In this document: piece by piece, positions 1 through 9,357 of the stretch
How positions within the stretch are numbered: position 1 is the first letter of the stretch
Layout: the number at the start of each line of letters is the position of its first letter
Source of the DNA: Syntrophaceae bacterium
GTDB lineage: Bacteria; Desulfobacterota; Syntrophia; Syntrophales; UBA2185
Direction of reading: 5' to 3'
DNA length: 22,927 nucleotides
Assembly: GCA_017885225.1 (NCBI GenBank)
Contig: JAFNGM010000113.1
Span: 31,957 to 54,883, forward strand
Notes under the pieces: model-generated
Told to the model about the DNA's origin: nothing
Databases searched by the model: none
Seen by the model: only the letters and a program-made list of their open reading frames with translations
Made by a program: the position numbers and the translations under genes

Positions 1-1
1 G

Positions 2-1366
2 GTATTTCATGGCGTATCAACAGATTCGAGACAAATCCGATCGGGAAATCTTTATATACCTCTCAAAGGAGAAAAATTTGACGGTCATGATTTTATTGCC
101 GGTGCAGTGAGCGCCGGCGCCGCTGGTTTTCTGATCCAGAAAGGTTCGGAACACACGCTGCACCAGACATTCGAGCACGCTACTGTCATCAGCGTCGGGG
201 ACACCTTAACGGCGCTGGGAGATATTGCCCATTTCTGGCGGAAAAAACGCAGCGCGGCTATCGTGGCCATCACGGGTAGTTCCGGAAAAACAACCACGAA
301 GGAAATGATCGCAACGATTGCCGGCATGACCAAAAAGGTCACGAAGGCAAGAGGGAATTTCAACAACCTGATCGGTCTTCCGCTGTCTATTCTCCAGATA
401 GGTGACAGGCATGAAGTCGCCATTCTCGAGATGGGTACAAACGCACCGGGAGAAATCGGCAGGCTTACCCGCATCGCCGAACCGGACATCGGCGTGATTA
501 CCAACATCGGTCCCGCTCACCTGGAGGGCTTGAAAACCCTTGATGCCGTGCGGGACGAAAAATGCGATCTCTTTCGCACAATGCCAGACACCGGGGTTGC
601 CATTATTAACATTGACGATAAGAAATTACTGGTTTCAGAGAAAGAGTGGCGGGGACAAATAGTAACCTTCGGGTTCAGCGAAAAAGCCGATGTTTCAGCA
701 GACAACATCAAAATACATGGAAGAGAGAGAACAACATTTACCATCAAGATAGCGAAGTTCAGACAGGACATTACCATGTTTACGATCGGGAGTCATAATA
801 TTTATAATGCCCTTGCTGCCGCTGCATCTTCCTGCGCACTGGGTATTGAATACCCGACGATCTGTCAGGGTTTAATGGCATTTCAGCCCATCTCCGGACG
901 CATGGAGATCCATCGGCTGAATAATGGAGCATTTATCATTAACGATACGTACAATGCCAACCCTGCATCGTTTCGTGCCGCCCTTGAAACCTTGCAAGAT
1001 TTAAAAGGGAATCACCGTAGCATCGTAATTATGGGTGATATGCTTGAGCTTGGAGAACAGGCAGAGGAACTGCATGAAGGAATCGGGAGTCTTATGGCAG
1101 ACACTGAGGTGGGCATCATATTCCTCAGAGGAAGGCTCTCCCCGGCGACGGCAGCGGGGGCATTGAAAAGAAATATGCCAAAGGAACAGATAATTTATTT
1201 TGAAGCACCCGATGAAATAATGCCGCGCCTCTCGTCCTCTATGAAGAAGGGTGACTGTATCCTTGTCAAGGGATCGAGACAAACAAAAATGGAAGATACG
1301 GTGCAGAAGATAATGGAAGTGTTCGGCCTGGAAGTACAACGGGAACAGCGCGGAAAGGAATTGTAA
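2..1366 (+). CDS. murF: UDP-N-acetylmuramoyl-tripeptide--D-alanyl-D-alanine ligase (MurF), 5' end missing
   Basis: MurF adds the D-Ala-D-Ala dipeptide to the UDP-MurNAc tripeptide, the last cytoplasmic step of the peptidoglycan precursor. The reading frame is open from base 2, and the residues before the first internal GTG (base 107) already match the MurF N-terminal domain (VSTDSRQIRSGNLYIPLKGE, then FDGHDFI). The gene therefore begins upstream of the window, and the GTG at 107 is not its start. About 454 residues are visible. The Mur-ligase ATP loop GSSGKTTT lies at about visible residues 92-99. The central domain carries the EMGTNAPGEI segment, and the C-terminal domain carries NDTYNANPASF and VKGSR, all typical of MurF. 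The stop codon directly abuts the mraY ATG with no spacer, which suggests translational coupling. Identity is secure; only the N-terminus is lost. Confidence 0.97.
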   Translation, partial: VFHGVSTDSRQIRSGNLYIPLKGEKFDGHDFIAGAVSAGAAGFLIQKGSEHTLHQTFEHATVISVGDTLTALGDIAHFWRKKRSAAIVAITGSSGKTTTKEMIATIAGMTKKVTKARGNFNNLIGLPLSILQIGDRHEVAILEMGTNAPGEIGRLTRIAEPDIGVITNIGPAHLEGLKTLDAVRDEKCDLFRTMPDTGVAIINIDDKKLLVSEKEWRGQIVTFGFSEKADVSADNIKIHGRERTTFTIKIAKFRQDITMFTIGSHNIYNALAAAASSCALGIEYPTICQGLMAFQPISGRMEIHRLNNGAFIINDTYNANPASFRAALETLQDLKGNHRSIVIMGDMLELGEQAEELHEGIGSLMADTEVGIIFLRGRLSPATAAGALKRNMPKEQIIYFEAPDEIMPRLSSSMKKGDCILVKGSRQTKMEDTVQKIMEVFGLEVQREQRGKEL

Positions 1367-2446
1367 ATGATTTACCATCTCTTATATCCCCTTCATACGA
1401 CATTTTCCTATTTTAATGTCTTCCGCTATATTACGTTCCGGACAATCTATGCTGCGGTTACGGCGCTGATCATTTGTTTTGTCATCGGCCCCTGGTTGAT
1501 CAGGAAACTCCAATCCCTGCAAATCGGCCAGACTATCAGGGACGACGGCCCCGACACCCACCTTGCAAAACAGGGAACACCGACCATGGGAGGAGTCCTC
1601 ATCATTTTTGCCGTCGTTATCTCTACCCTTCTCTGGGCCAACCTTACCGTCGATTATGTATGGCTCGTTGTTTTGGTCATCGTCGGCTATGGACTTATAG
1701 GATTCACAGATGATTACAGGAAACTTACCAGCCAGAGCAGTCGGGGAATATCGGGGAAAGTGCGACTTCTCGGAGAAATCGTTATAGCGCTCTTTGTCAG
1801 CATTATTCTCTACATCAAGCCAGGATTCACTTCAAACCTGACCATACCGTTTTTCAAAACAGTGCTCCCCGATCTGGGATGGGGATACATCATACTTTCC
1901 ACATTTATCATCGTCGGTACGGCAAATGCGGTGAACCTGACGGACGGCCTGGACGGCCTTGCCATCGGTCCGGCCATAACATGTTTTATGACATATCTCC
2001 TCTTTGCCTATTTTGCCGGGAACATAAAAATTGCCAATTATCTACAGATCCCTTACGTGGCAGGAACGGGAGAGCTTGCCGTTCTTTGCGGCGCCACAGT
2101 GGGAGCAGGTCTTGGTTTTCTGTGGTATAACGCCTACCCCGCCCAGGTTTTTATGGGAGACACGGGGTCCCTTTCCTTAGGCGGCGCCCTCGGTACGTTG
2201 GCCATCGTTACAAAGCAGGAAATACTTCTGGCTATTGTGGGCGGCATATTTGTGATGGAAACCTTTTCCGTTATCTTCCAGGTAGGTTGGTTCAAGATGT
2301 CTAACGGTAAGCGTATCTTCAGAATGGCGCCAATCCATCACCACTTTGAACTTAAGGGATGGGCGGAACCAAAAGTGATTGTAAGGTTCTGGATAATTTC
2401 CATACTCCTCGCCCTGGTGGCCATCAGTACCTTGAAATTGAGATGA
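1367..2446 (+). CDS. mraY: Phospho-N-acetylmuramoyl-pentapeptide-transferase (MraY)
   Basis: MraY is an integral inner-membrane enzyme that transfers phospho-MurNAc-pentapeptide from UDP to undecaprenyl phosphate, forming lipid I. The 359-residue product has the usual family length and about ten hydrophobic segments. Signature motifs are visible in order: [18 protein letters not shown], the aspartate pair in [40 protein letters not shown], and the histidine-rich [13 protein letters not shown] near the C-terminus. The ATG follows the murF stop immediately, and an AAAGGAA ribosome-binding site (1354-1360) lies inside the end of murF. MurD follows after 8 nt. Confidence 0.98.
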   Translation: MIYHLLYPLHTTFSYFNVFRYITFRTIYAAVTALIICFVIGPWLIRKLQSLQIGQTIRDDGPDTHLAKQGTPTMGGVLIIFAVVISTLLWANLTVDYVWLVVLVIVGYGLIGFTDDYRKLTSQSSRGISGKVRLLGEIVIALFVSIILYIKPGFTSNLTIPFFKTVLPDLGWGYIILSTFIIVGTANAVNLTDGLDGLAIGPAITCFMTYLLFAYFAGNIKIANYLQIPYVAGTGELAVLCGATVGAGLGFLWYNAYPAQVFMGDTGSLSLGGALGTLAIVTKQEILLAIVGGIFVMETFSVIFQVGWFKMSNGKRIFRMAPIHHHFELKGWAEPKVIVRFWIISILLALVAISTLKLR

Positions 2447-2454
2447 GATGAATT

Positions 2455-3801
2455 ATGGATCTTGCCGGGAAAAACATATTAGTCATAGGCCTGGGAAAGA
2501 CAGGCATCGCCTCTGCCCGTTTTCTCTTAGGGCAAGGCGCCAACGTTTTTGTGACCGATGCAAAACCTTTCCCGGAACTGAATGAGGCGTTCTCGGAAAT
2601 AGGCACTGCTTGTGGGAATTGGAAATTCTGTGAATATGATCCGAATATTCTCACACAGATAGAGTTGATCATCCCCTCTCCCGGTGTACCGCCGTCCAAC
2701 ATGATCCTTGCCGGGGCTGTCGAGAAAAATATTCCTGTTGTAAGCGAGATTGAACTCGCCTACAGATTCTTAAAACCGCCCATGATTGCCATTACCGGCA
2801 CGAATGGAAAAACGACCACGACAACCCTCATAGGTAATATTCTCGCAAAAGAAGGGAAAAAGGTGTTCGTGGGAGGAAACATCGGAAATCCTCTGATCGG
2901 ATACATTGATGGAAAACAGGAAGACGAATTCGCCGTGGTGGAGGTGAGCAGTTTCCAATTGCAGTGGATTCATTCTTTTCGTCCCTCTGTAGCAATCCTC
3001 CTCAACACCACCTGTGACCATGTCGATTATCACGGATCCTTTGAAGCATATCGGAACGCGAAAGAGAGGATCTTTCAGAATCAAGGAGCATCCGATCTTG
3101 CCATCCTGAATGCAGATGAACCGAGATCCTGGGACTTGTCAAAAAACTTGCATGCCAGCGTGCAGTTTTTCAGCATCTCCGCTCACGGGTCGAGGGGCAT
3201 GTTTCTCGATCACAATACCCTTGTCCATTATACCACGCAGAACGAGAGAGAAGAGTATCCCCTCGACATGATAAAGATACCCGGATTCCACAACATTGAA
3301 AACGTCATGGCCGCCGTAATGGCGGCACGGTATTGCGGATGCTCCCGCGAAGGCATTATCAGCGCAATGGGAGGCTTTAAGGGTATTGCACACAGAATAG
3401 AATTCACAGATGAGAAAAACGGGGTCGCCTTTTACGACGATTCCAAGGGAACCAACGTGGGCGCAGTGGTACGTGCGCTCGAAACATTTTCCAGGCCCAT
3501 CATTTTGCTTCTGGGCGGAAGGGATAAGGAGGGTGATTTTGTTACCCTGTCAACCCTTCTCAGCACCAAAGTCAAAGAACTGGTTCTCTTTGGTGAAGCA
3601 AGGGACAGAATAGACGGCCTGATTGGGGGTATCGTAAAAACTACAAAAACAACAACGCTCAAAGAGGCAATAGAGATTGCACACCGTCATTCGTCATCCG
3701 GAGATATTGTTCTGCTCTCTCCCGGATGTGCAAGCTTTGACGAATTTTCCAACTACAAAGAGCGAGGAAGGTTTTTCAAGGATGTGGTTAAAAATCTCTA
3801 A
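2455..3801 (+). CDS. murD: UDP-N-acetylmuramoyl-L-alanine--D-glutamate ligase (MurD)
   Basis: MurD is the cytoplasmic ligase that adds D-glutamate to UDP-MurNAc-L-Ala with ATP. The 448-residue protein has the three-domain Mur-ligase layout. It opens with a Rossmann-like segment (ILVIGLGKTGIASARFLL, residues 8-25), then ITGTNGKTTTT as the ATP loop at about 113-123, EVSSFQLQ, the NTTCDHVDYHGSF segment, and a C-terminal domain with AHRIEF, DDSKGTN and LLGGRDKEGDF. The start codon has only a weak purine-rich leader (GAGATGA), as expected for a gene reached by ribosomes finishing mraY. Its 3' end overlaps the likely ftsW start by 20 nt. Confidence 0.97.
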   Translation: MDLAGKNILVIGLGKTGIASARFLLGQGANVFVTDAKPFPELNEAFSEIGTACGNWKFCEYDPNILTQIELIIPSPGVPPSNMILAGAVEKNIPVVSEIELAYRFLKPPMIAITGTNGKTTTTTLIGNILAKEGKKVFVGGNIGNPLIGYIDGKQEDEFAVVEVSSFQLQWIHSFRPSVAILLNTTCDHVDYHGSFEAYRNAKERIFQNQGASDLAILNADEPRSWDLSKNLHASVQFFSISAHGSRGMFLDHNTLVHYTTQNEREEYPLDMIKIPGFHNIENVMAAVMAARYCGCSREGIISAMGGFKGIAHRIEFTDEKNGVAFYDDSKGTNVGAVVRALETFSRPIILLLGGRDKEGDFVTLSTLLSTKVKELVLFGEARDRIDGLIGGIVKTTKTTTLKEAIEIAHRHSSSGDIVLLSPGCASFDEFSNYKERGRFFKDVVKNL

Positions 3802-4909
3802 GGTGTTCACATTGCCCCCGGCAGAAAAACGACTGGACATTATCGTTCTCCTGGTGACACTCATATTGGTCACCATAGGTACGGTGATGATTTACAGCTC
3901 CAGCTCTATCCTGGCTATGAAAAAGTTTAATGATGGTCAGTTCTTTCTCAAGAAACAAATATTCTTCGTGTTCTTAGGTTTGGGAATCATGGTTCTCATG
4001 ACAAAAATTCCCTACAGCGCGCTAAAAATATTTGCCTATCCGGGAATCTTTCTATCAATTATTCTTCTTACGGTAATCCTCATACCCCATGCAGGAATCA
4101 AAGCAGGAGGCGCCACCAGGTGGCTTAAGTTGGGCTTTTTTTCTTTCCAGGTTACGGAAATGGTCAAGGTGTCCATCGTGCTGTTTCTCGCGTACTTCTT
4201 AACGAAGAAGAGCAGCCACATAACTGATTTTAAGCGCACCGTCCTGATTCCTCTTATAATCATAATGATCATCGTCGGTCTGATTTTGCTGGAACCGGAT
4301 TTTGGAACTGCCGTCATCATTACGATCATTATGATGCTGATGTTTTATCTGTCCGGATGCAGGGTTTTGCATCTCGCAGGCATTATGGCCATCTTTGTAC
4401 CCGTCGGCATATGGTTGATTTTTCATAAAAGTTATCGTGTGGCTCGATTAATGAGTTTCCTTGATCCCTGGAAGGATCCCCAGCATTCAGGATTTCAAAT
4501 TATCCAATCCCTGATATCTTTCGGTTCCGGCGGTCCTTTCGGTGTAGGCATCGGAGATGGAATGCAGAAACTCTTTTATCTTCCCGAACCACACACAGAT
4601 TTTATCCTCTCGATTATAGCGGAAGAAAGCGGTTTTATCGGTGTGCTCATTGTCATATTCCTTTTCGCGATCCTCATTGTAAGGGGTTTTATGATTTCCT
4701 TCAAAGCCCCCGATCTTTTCGGTACTCTCCTTGCCGCAGGGCTGACCATGATTATCGCCCTCGAAGCATCCATCAATATTGCCGGCGTAATGGGCTTAAT
4801 ACCCCTTAAGGGCCTGGCACTGCCTTTTGTCAGTTATGGCGGAACATCATTGATTATGTCTCTGACAACAGTAGGAATACTTTTGAATATCTCTACCTAT
4901 GAAAAATAG
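3782..4909 (+). CDS. ftsW: Lipid II polymerase / cell-division SEDS protein FtsW
   Basis: FtsW is a polytopic SEDS-family glycosyltransferase that polymerises lipid II at the septum with its partner transpeptidase FtsI. The frame is open upstream to an ATG at 3677, but I prefer the ATG at 3782 (375 residues). It has GAGGAAGG 10 nt upstream, and the extra 35 residues before it are read through murD in another frame and look unlike FtsW. About ten membrane segments are visible. Family motifs include DPWKDPQHSGFQIIQSL, GIGDGMQKLFYLPEPHTDFI, the following AEESGFIG, and the C-terminal PFVSYGGTSL. Its position between murD and murG is the usual dcw position and favours FtsW over RodA. Confidence 0.94.
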   Translation: MWLKISKVFTLPPAEKRLDIIVLLVTLILVTIGTVMIYSSSSILAMKKFNDGQFFLKKQIFFVFLGLGIMVLMTKIPYSALKIFAYPGIFLSIILLTVILIPHAGIKAGGATRWLKLGFFSFQVTEMVKVSIVLFLAYFLTKKSSHITDFKRTVLIPLIIIMIIVGLILLEPDFGTAVIITIIMMLMFYLSGCRVLHLAGIMAIFVPVGIWLIFHKSYRVARLMSFLDPWKDPQHSGFQIIQSLISFGSGGPFGVGIGDGMQKLFYLPEPHTDFILSIIAEESGFIGVLIVIFLFAILIVRGFMISFKAPDLFGTLLAAGLTMIIALEASINIAGVMGLIPLKGLALPFVSYGGTSLIMSLTTVGILLNISTYEK

Positions 4910-4927
4910 AAGCGCACAGGGTGGGAT

Positions 4928-6016
4928 ATGAATATTATGATCGCCGGCGGCGGAACGGGAGGACACCTTTTCCCGGGAATCGCCATAGCAGAAGAATTCT
5001 TAAAAAGGGACCGTACACACGACATCCTCTTCATAGGCACCGAGAGAGGTCTGGAAAAAAGGATTCTCGGAAATATGGGATTTTCTCTTCGCACCCTTCA
5101 TGTGGAAGGAGTGAAAGGTAGGGGTATGTTGAAAGCTCTCAGCGCGTTACTGAAAATTCCGCGGAGTCTCATCGAGTCCTGCGGATTGATCCGTGAATTT
5201 GGTCCGGACATTGTTATCGGCGTGGGGGGCTATTCCTCAGGACCAACAGTACTGACTGCATGTTTCATGGGTATCAAGACAGCTATTGCGGAACAAAACG
5301 CCCTGCCGGGTATTACGAACAGGATTCTCGGAAAATTTGTCGACAGGATATTTCTCACATTCCCGGCAACAAAGCAGTGCTTCCCCGAAAAAAAAACTAT
5401 CATTACTGGAAATCCCATCAGAGCCGGTTTTGTCACAGAAACGCGTAACGAGAAAAAAACAGGAGACAAGTTTACGCTCCTCATCTTTGGAGGAAGCCAG
5501 GGCGCTCACAGCATAAATATGGCAGTTCTTGATGCCCTACCCTATTTGAGCACAATTACACCGGCATTGAAGATCATCCACCAGACAGGGGATACGGATC
5601 TACACACTGTTTCCGATTGTTACCGATCCCACGGGGTGGATGCAGATGTCCTTCCCTTCATTATGGACATAGCCAAAATCTACAGATCTTCGAATTTGCT
5701 CATTTGCAGAGCCGGCGCCACCTCAATTGCCGAATTGACGGCCAGCGGAAAAGCGGCGATTCTCATCCCCTTCCCCTACGCAACAGGTGATCACCAGACA
5801 AGAAATGCTGAAGCGCTGCTCCACGCGGGGGCTTGTGTAATGATACGCGAAACAGAACTGAGCGGTAAAAAATTGGCCGAGACGATCGCAGACTTATACA
5901 ACGACCCGGCGAGAATAAGAGAGATGGAGACAAGGTCCGCCGGTCTCGGTAATCCCAGAGCGGCAGCTCACATTGTTGATGAGTGCATGGAAATTATTCC
6001 TTCAAAAAAAATATAA
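4928..6016 (+). CDS. murG: UDP-N-acetylglucosamine--lipid I GlcNAc transferase (MurG)
   Basis: MurG is a peripheral inner-membrane glycosyltransferase (GT-B fold, family GT28) that converts lipid I to lipid II. The 362-residue product starts with the glycine-rich GGGTGGH loop at residues 7-13. It continues with GVGGYSSGP and EQNALPG in the N-terminal domain. FGGSQGAHSIN and the donor-binding stretch CRAGATSIAELTASGKAAIL, then PFPYATGDHQTRNA, lie in the C-terminal domain. A GGGTGGG leader precedes the ATG, and 18 nt separate it from ftsW. The 107 nt after it up to the preferred murC start is one of the two longest spacers in the cluster. Confidence 0.97.
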   Translation: MNIMIAGGGTGGHLFPGIAIAEEFLKRDRTHDILFIGTERGLEKRILGNMGFSLRTLHVEGVKGRGMLKALSALLKIPRSLIESCGLIREFGPDIVIGVGGYSSGPTVLTACFMGIKTAIAEQNALPGITNRILGKFVDRIFLTFPATKQCFPEKKTIITGNPIRAGFVTETRNEKKTGDKFTLLIFGGSQGAHSINMAVLDALPYLSTITPALKIIHQTGDTDLHTVSDCYRSHGVDADVLPFIMDIAKIYRSSNLLICRAGATSIAELTASGKAAILIPFPYATGDHQTRNAEALLHAGACVMIRETELSGKKLAETIADLYNDPARIREMETRSAGLGNPRAAAHIVDECMEIIPSKKI

Positions 6017-6039
6017 TTTTTTGTAGATTTAATACAAGA

Positions 6040-6050
6040 TATAGTATATA
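6040..6050 (+). promoter_or_regulatory. Possible weak internal promoter in the AT-rich murG-murC spacer
   Basis: The spacer after murG is very AT-rich (6005-6064) compared with the surrounding coding DNA. It contains overlapping -10-like hexamers, TATAGT at 6040 and TATATA at 6045. A poor -35 candidate, TTGTAG at 6021-6026, lies 18 nt before TATATA and matches TTGACA at only three positions. This is a suggestion from base composition and spacing only. The spacer could equally be a simple leader for murC. Confidence 0.25.
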
Positions 6051-6123
6051 GGAAATTAATACATACAACATAAGGTGCTGTTACTCAAATATGAATGTAA
6101 AGAATGACATAAGAAGAGACAGT

Positions 6124-7497
6124 ATGCGCAGAAAAGTGAGGTATATTCACTTCGTGGGCATAGGCGGTATCGGCATGAGCGGAATCGCGGAAGTACTTCT
6201 CAATCTGGGTTATATAATCAGCGGCTCGGATCTCAGTCACACTGACATCACTCAGAGACTTTCCTTACTGGGTGCCAGAATTTGTTCAGGTCATAATGCA
6301 GCCCACCTTGCGGACGCAGATGTAGTCGTTACTTCGACAGCCGTGAAGGCCGACAATCCCGAGGTTTTGGAGGCCCATAGGAGAAACATCCCCGTCATAC
6401 CTCGGGCGGAAATGTTGGCGGAACTGCTCAAGATGAAATTTTCCATCGCCGTATCGGGAAGCCATGGAAAAACGACTACGACTTCCATGATAGCCACAGT
6501 CCTCGCATCCGGAGGCCTTGATCCCACCATGGTGATTGGAGGAAAGCTGGCCAGTATCGGCAGCAACGCAAGGCTTGGAGATGGGGAGGTTATTGTGGCT
6601 GAGGCCGATGAAAGTGACGGATCCTTTCTTCAATTATCTCCCTCTTTAGCCGTGATCACAAACATCGATCTCGAACACCTTGATCATTACAGAGATCTGG
6701 AAGAAATCAAAGATGCATTCTTAAAATTCGCTAATATCGTCCCCTTCTACGGATCGACCATACTTTGTCTTGACGATGAAAACGTGACTGCAATCCTGCC
6801 GGAAATAAAAAGAAAAATTGTGACTTATGGTCTTACGCCGCCGGCGGACTACAGGGCAAGCGACATATCATTTGCCGGGTCGTCTTCCCGTTATACCCTC
6901 CACTACAGAGAGAACACTTGTGGCGCTTTCACACTAAATGTTCCAGGCCTTTTCAATGTGTATAATTCTCTCGCGACAATTGCCGTAGCCAGAGAATTGG
7001 ATATGGATTTTTCCGCCATCAAGGAAGGATTGAAGAGTTTTGCCGGCGTTCAGCGCCGGCTGGAGGTGAAAGGAAAGATCCACGGGATTACCGTAGTGGA
7101 TGATTACGGACACCACCCGACTGAAATCAGGGAAACGCTTAAAGCAGCGAAGCAGGTATACGAGAATAAAATAATCGTGGTGTTTCAACCCCATCGTTAT
7201 ACCCGGACAAAGGCCCTCTTTGATGAATTTCTCACGGCCTTCCCCAACGCAGACACACTTATTGTGACCGATATCTACGCAGCGAGCGAAGCACCCATAG
7301 ACGGCATAAATGCGAAAAGCCTCTGCGAAGGCATCCGCAGTCGTGGCCATAAAGACGTAACCTTTATAAGTAACTTTGATGACATTGTGAATCACCTTCT
7401 TTCCATTGCCGGGCCCTCAGACGTCATTATCACCCAGGGAGCGGGAAACGTGTGGAAGATTGGCGAAGAATTCCTGCAGAAGGCTTCACATATGTAG
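6124..7497 (+). CDS. murC: UDP-N-acetylmuramate--L-alanine ligase (MurC)
   Basis: MurC is the cytoplasmic ligase that adds L-alanine to UDP-MurNAc, the first amino-acid step. I prefer the ATG at 6124 (457 residues): AGAAGAG sits 5 nt upstream and the protein then begins MRRKVRYIHFVGIGGIGMSG, close to typical MurC starts. An in-frame ATG at 6091 would add 11 residues, but its nearest purine-rich leader is 13 nt away. E. coli MurC has a comparable short extension, so 6091 cannot be excluded. Motifs are the glycine-rich UDP-binding loop (about residues 12-20), GSHGKTTT (about 112-119), EADESDGSFL, NIDLEHLDHY, and the C-terminal DDYGHHPTEI and FQPHRYTRT. Confidence 0.96.
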   Translation: MRRKVRYIHFVGIGGIGMSGIAEVLLNLGYIISGSDLSHTDITQRLSLLGARICSGHNAAHLADADVVVTSTAVKADNPEVLEAHRRNIPVIPRAEMLAELLKMKFSIAVSGSHGKTTTTSMIATVLASGGLDPTMVIGGKLASIGSNARLGDGEVIVAEADESDGSFLQLSPSLAVITNIDLEHLDHYRDLEEIKDAFLKFANIVPFYGSTILCLDDENVTAILPEIKRKIVTYGLTPPADYRASDISFAGSSSRYTLHYRENTCGAFTLNVPGLFNVYNSLATIAVARELDMDFSAIKEGLKSFAGVQRRLEVKGKIHGITVVDDYGHHPTEIRETLKAAKQVYENKIIVVFQPHRYTRTKALFDEFLTAFPNADTLIVTDIYAASEAPIDGINAKSLCEGIRSRGHKDVTFISNFDDIVNHLLSIAGPSDVIITQGAGNVWKIGEEFLQKASHM

Positions 7498-7517
7498 GGT
7501 ATCGGAGAAAAAGCACG

Positions 7518-8441
7518 GTGAAGGACAAGACACTCCGAAATACGTTACGTGAGATCGTTTCCGGCAAGGTCCTCTTTGATGAACCCATGTCCCGACATAC
7601 GTCAATGCGAGTGGGCGGTCCTGCCGATGCGCTGGTTTTTCCAGATAACCTTGACGCGCTGGGAAAGGTTTTCAAGCTCCTGCAGCACCTCCGGATGCCA
7701 TTTATCCCTATCGGCAACGGGACAAATCTTATAGTGAAGGACGGGGGTTACAGAGGCGCCCTCATCTCCTTGAAGGATATCAAAAGCATTCGTCTCGAGG
7801 AAAGAGGTGCCGCACAGGTAGCGCTTTACGCAGACGCGGGTATTGCCCTCTCTGAGATAGTCCTTCTTGCCGCGGGAAAATCCCTTACGGGGATGGAATT
7901 TTGCGCCGGAATTCCCGGTACCGTTGGAGGGGCAGTGAGGATGAATGCCGGCGCATGGGGCACTGAACTCAAGGATGCTGTAGATTCAGTTGAACTGATG
8001 AATGGCAGCGGAGATATCCGGCGATGCAAGAGGGAGACATTAAATTTTTCCTACAGGAATCTGGAAATCACGAATAATGCCATTATTACAAGAGCTTCGT
8101 TCCTTCTGGTGAGGGGGATAAAAAAACAAATCCAGGACAGGATTACAGAAATCATGGGGATGCGAAAAGCCAAGCACCCCCTTGAATACCACAATGCGGG
8201 TTCCATATTTAAAAACCCCAGGGGAGGAATTCCCGCCGGGCAAATAATAGATGAATTGGGTCTTAAAGGTACACAGGTAGGCGGCGCGAAAATATCGGAA
8301 AAACACGGAAATTTTATTTTGAATGTGAGCAATGCAAAGGCGGGTGATATTCTCACCTTGATTGATATGGTAAAGAACAAGGTGAGGCAATATCGCGGTA
8401 TTGATTTAGAAACAGAAGTCAAAATAATCGGGGAAGATTGA
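7518..8441 (+). CDS. murB: UDP-N-acetylenolpyruvoylglucosamine reductase (MurB)
   Basis: MurB is the FAD-dependent cytoplasmic reductase that makes UDP-MurNAc with NADPH. I choose the GTG at 7518 (307 residues): GGAGAA ends 7 nt upstream, and the frame extension back to a GTG at 7452 would only overlap the murC 3' end. Seen in order are MSRHTSMRVGGPADAL, the FAD-contacting GNGTNLIV, CAGIPGTVGGAVRMNAG, and AGSIFKNPRGG. The serine of the last motif (about residue 229) is the expected proton donor. The C-terminal LETEVKIIG supplies the conserved glutamate. The stop overlaps the ftsQ start as TGATG. Many related clusters carry ddl after murB; here ftsQ follows directly. Confidence 0.95.
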   Translation: MKDKTLRNTLREIVSGKVLFDEPMSRHTSMRVGGPADALVFPDNLDALGKVFKLLQHLRMPFIPIGNGTNLIVKDGGYRGALISLKDIKSIRLEERGAAQVALYADAGIALSEIVLLAAGKSLTGMEFCAGIPGTVGGAVRMNAGAWGTELKDAVDSVELMNGSGDIRRCKRETLNFSYRNLEITNNAIITRASFLLVRGIKKQIQDRITEIMGMRKAKHPLEYHNAGSIFKNPRGGIPAGQIIDELGLKGTQVGGAKISEKHGNFILNVSNAKAGDILTLIDMVKNKVRQYRGIDLETEVKIIGED

Positions 8442-9283
8442 TGAAAAACCCCTTCAAAACAACATTCGAAACGCAGAAATACAGATTGAAAAGGCGTTCA
8501 AAAAATATCGTTCAAGAACTGTTGAGAACGGTTCTGCTGTTATGTGTCATTGTGGGTATCAGCGCCGCATTGATCTACGGGTACATGTTCACCATAAGCG
8601 CCTCATATTTTAAGATTAAAGAAATAACTATCCGGGGCTGCAAGGAACTCACAGAAAAGGAAGTCCTCTCGCTCGCCGCTATTAATCCCGACCAAAACCT
8701 CCTGGCAATTAACCTGGATAAAGTTGCCCGGAGGATCGAAGTAAATCCGTGGATCAAGGAAGTATTCGTGGGAAGAGAACTTCCGAACCGCTTGATTATT
8801 GAGGTACGGGAAAGGCAGCCCGTGGCTTTGATTAAACGTGAGAACGGCTTTAGCCTGTTGGATACGGATGGGATCGCCTTTAAAAAACTTGAAAAAAATG
8901 ACGAACTCAACATTCCCGTACTCAACGTACGGTACACGGAAGGAAGCGATTCTGAACTTTTTGTAAAATCACTTGAACTCCTCCGGTATCTTTCAACTTC
9001 TCAGGATTTTCCCACGATAAAAAATATTTCGGAAATCCATGGTCATGATATGTTCGGCCTTTCACTCTTTACCGACAGCGGCCTCTGTATCAGGCTGGGT
9101 TTTGACAGTTACGAAAACAAATTAAAACGATTGAATCCTATTGTGGCCGATCTGGAAAGACGGAATTTGAAATTGGGTTTTCTCCTCATCGATCTGAACG
9201 ACCCTGCGAAAATCACGGTCCAGAAAAAAGAGGTGTTTGGTCCTAAAATACCGATAGGCTCGAAGAAAGGGTATAGAACATGA
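8441..9283 (+). CDS. ftsQ: Cell-division protein FtsQ (POTRA domain)
   Basis: FtsQ is a bitopic inner-membrane divisome protein that links FtsB/FtsL to the rest of the septal machinery. The 280-residue product has a basic cytoplasmic tail, one membrane segment at about residues 29-50, a POTRA domain at about 58-127 (from FKIKEITIRG through the VNPWIKEVFV and RLIIEVRERQPVALI segments), and then the beta domain. The frame is open to a TTG three bases earlier, but the ATG at 8441 overlapping the murB TGA by one base is the natural start. This indicates coupling to murB. Sequence is divergent, as is normal for FtsQ, and the POTRA pattern together with its place before ftsA makes the call firm. 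Confidence 0.93.
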   Translation: MKNPFKTTFETQKYRLKRRSKNIVQELLRTVLLLCVIVGISAALIYGYMFTISASYFKIKEITIRGCKELTEKEVLSLAAINPDQNLLAINLDKVARRIEVNPWIKEVFVGRELPNRLIIEVRERQPVALIKRENGFSLLDTDGIAFKKLEKNDELNIPVLNVRYTEGSDSELFVKSLELLRYLSTSQDFPTIKNISEIHGHDMFGLSLFTDSGLCIRLGFDSYENKLKRLNPIVADLERRNLKLGFLLIDLNDPAKITVQKKEVFGPKIPIGSKKGYRT

Positions 9284-9357
9284 CACACGGCGTCACCCGG
9301 CCTCCAATAGACGGAAGAAATTTGAGTATTCTCAATAACAGTTACGGTCCACGATAA

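Noticed and set aside
107..109. GTG as the start of murF
   Set aside because: The frame is open from base 2 and the residues upstream of 107 already match the MurF N-terminal domain, so the true start lies outside the window.
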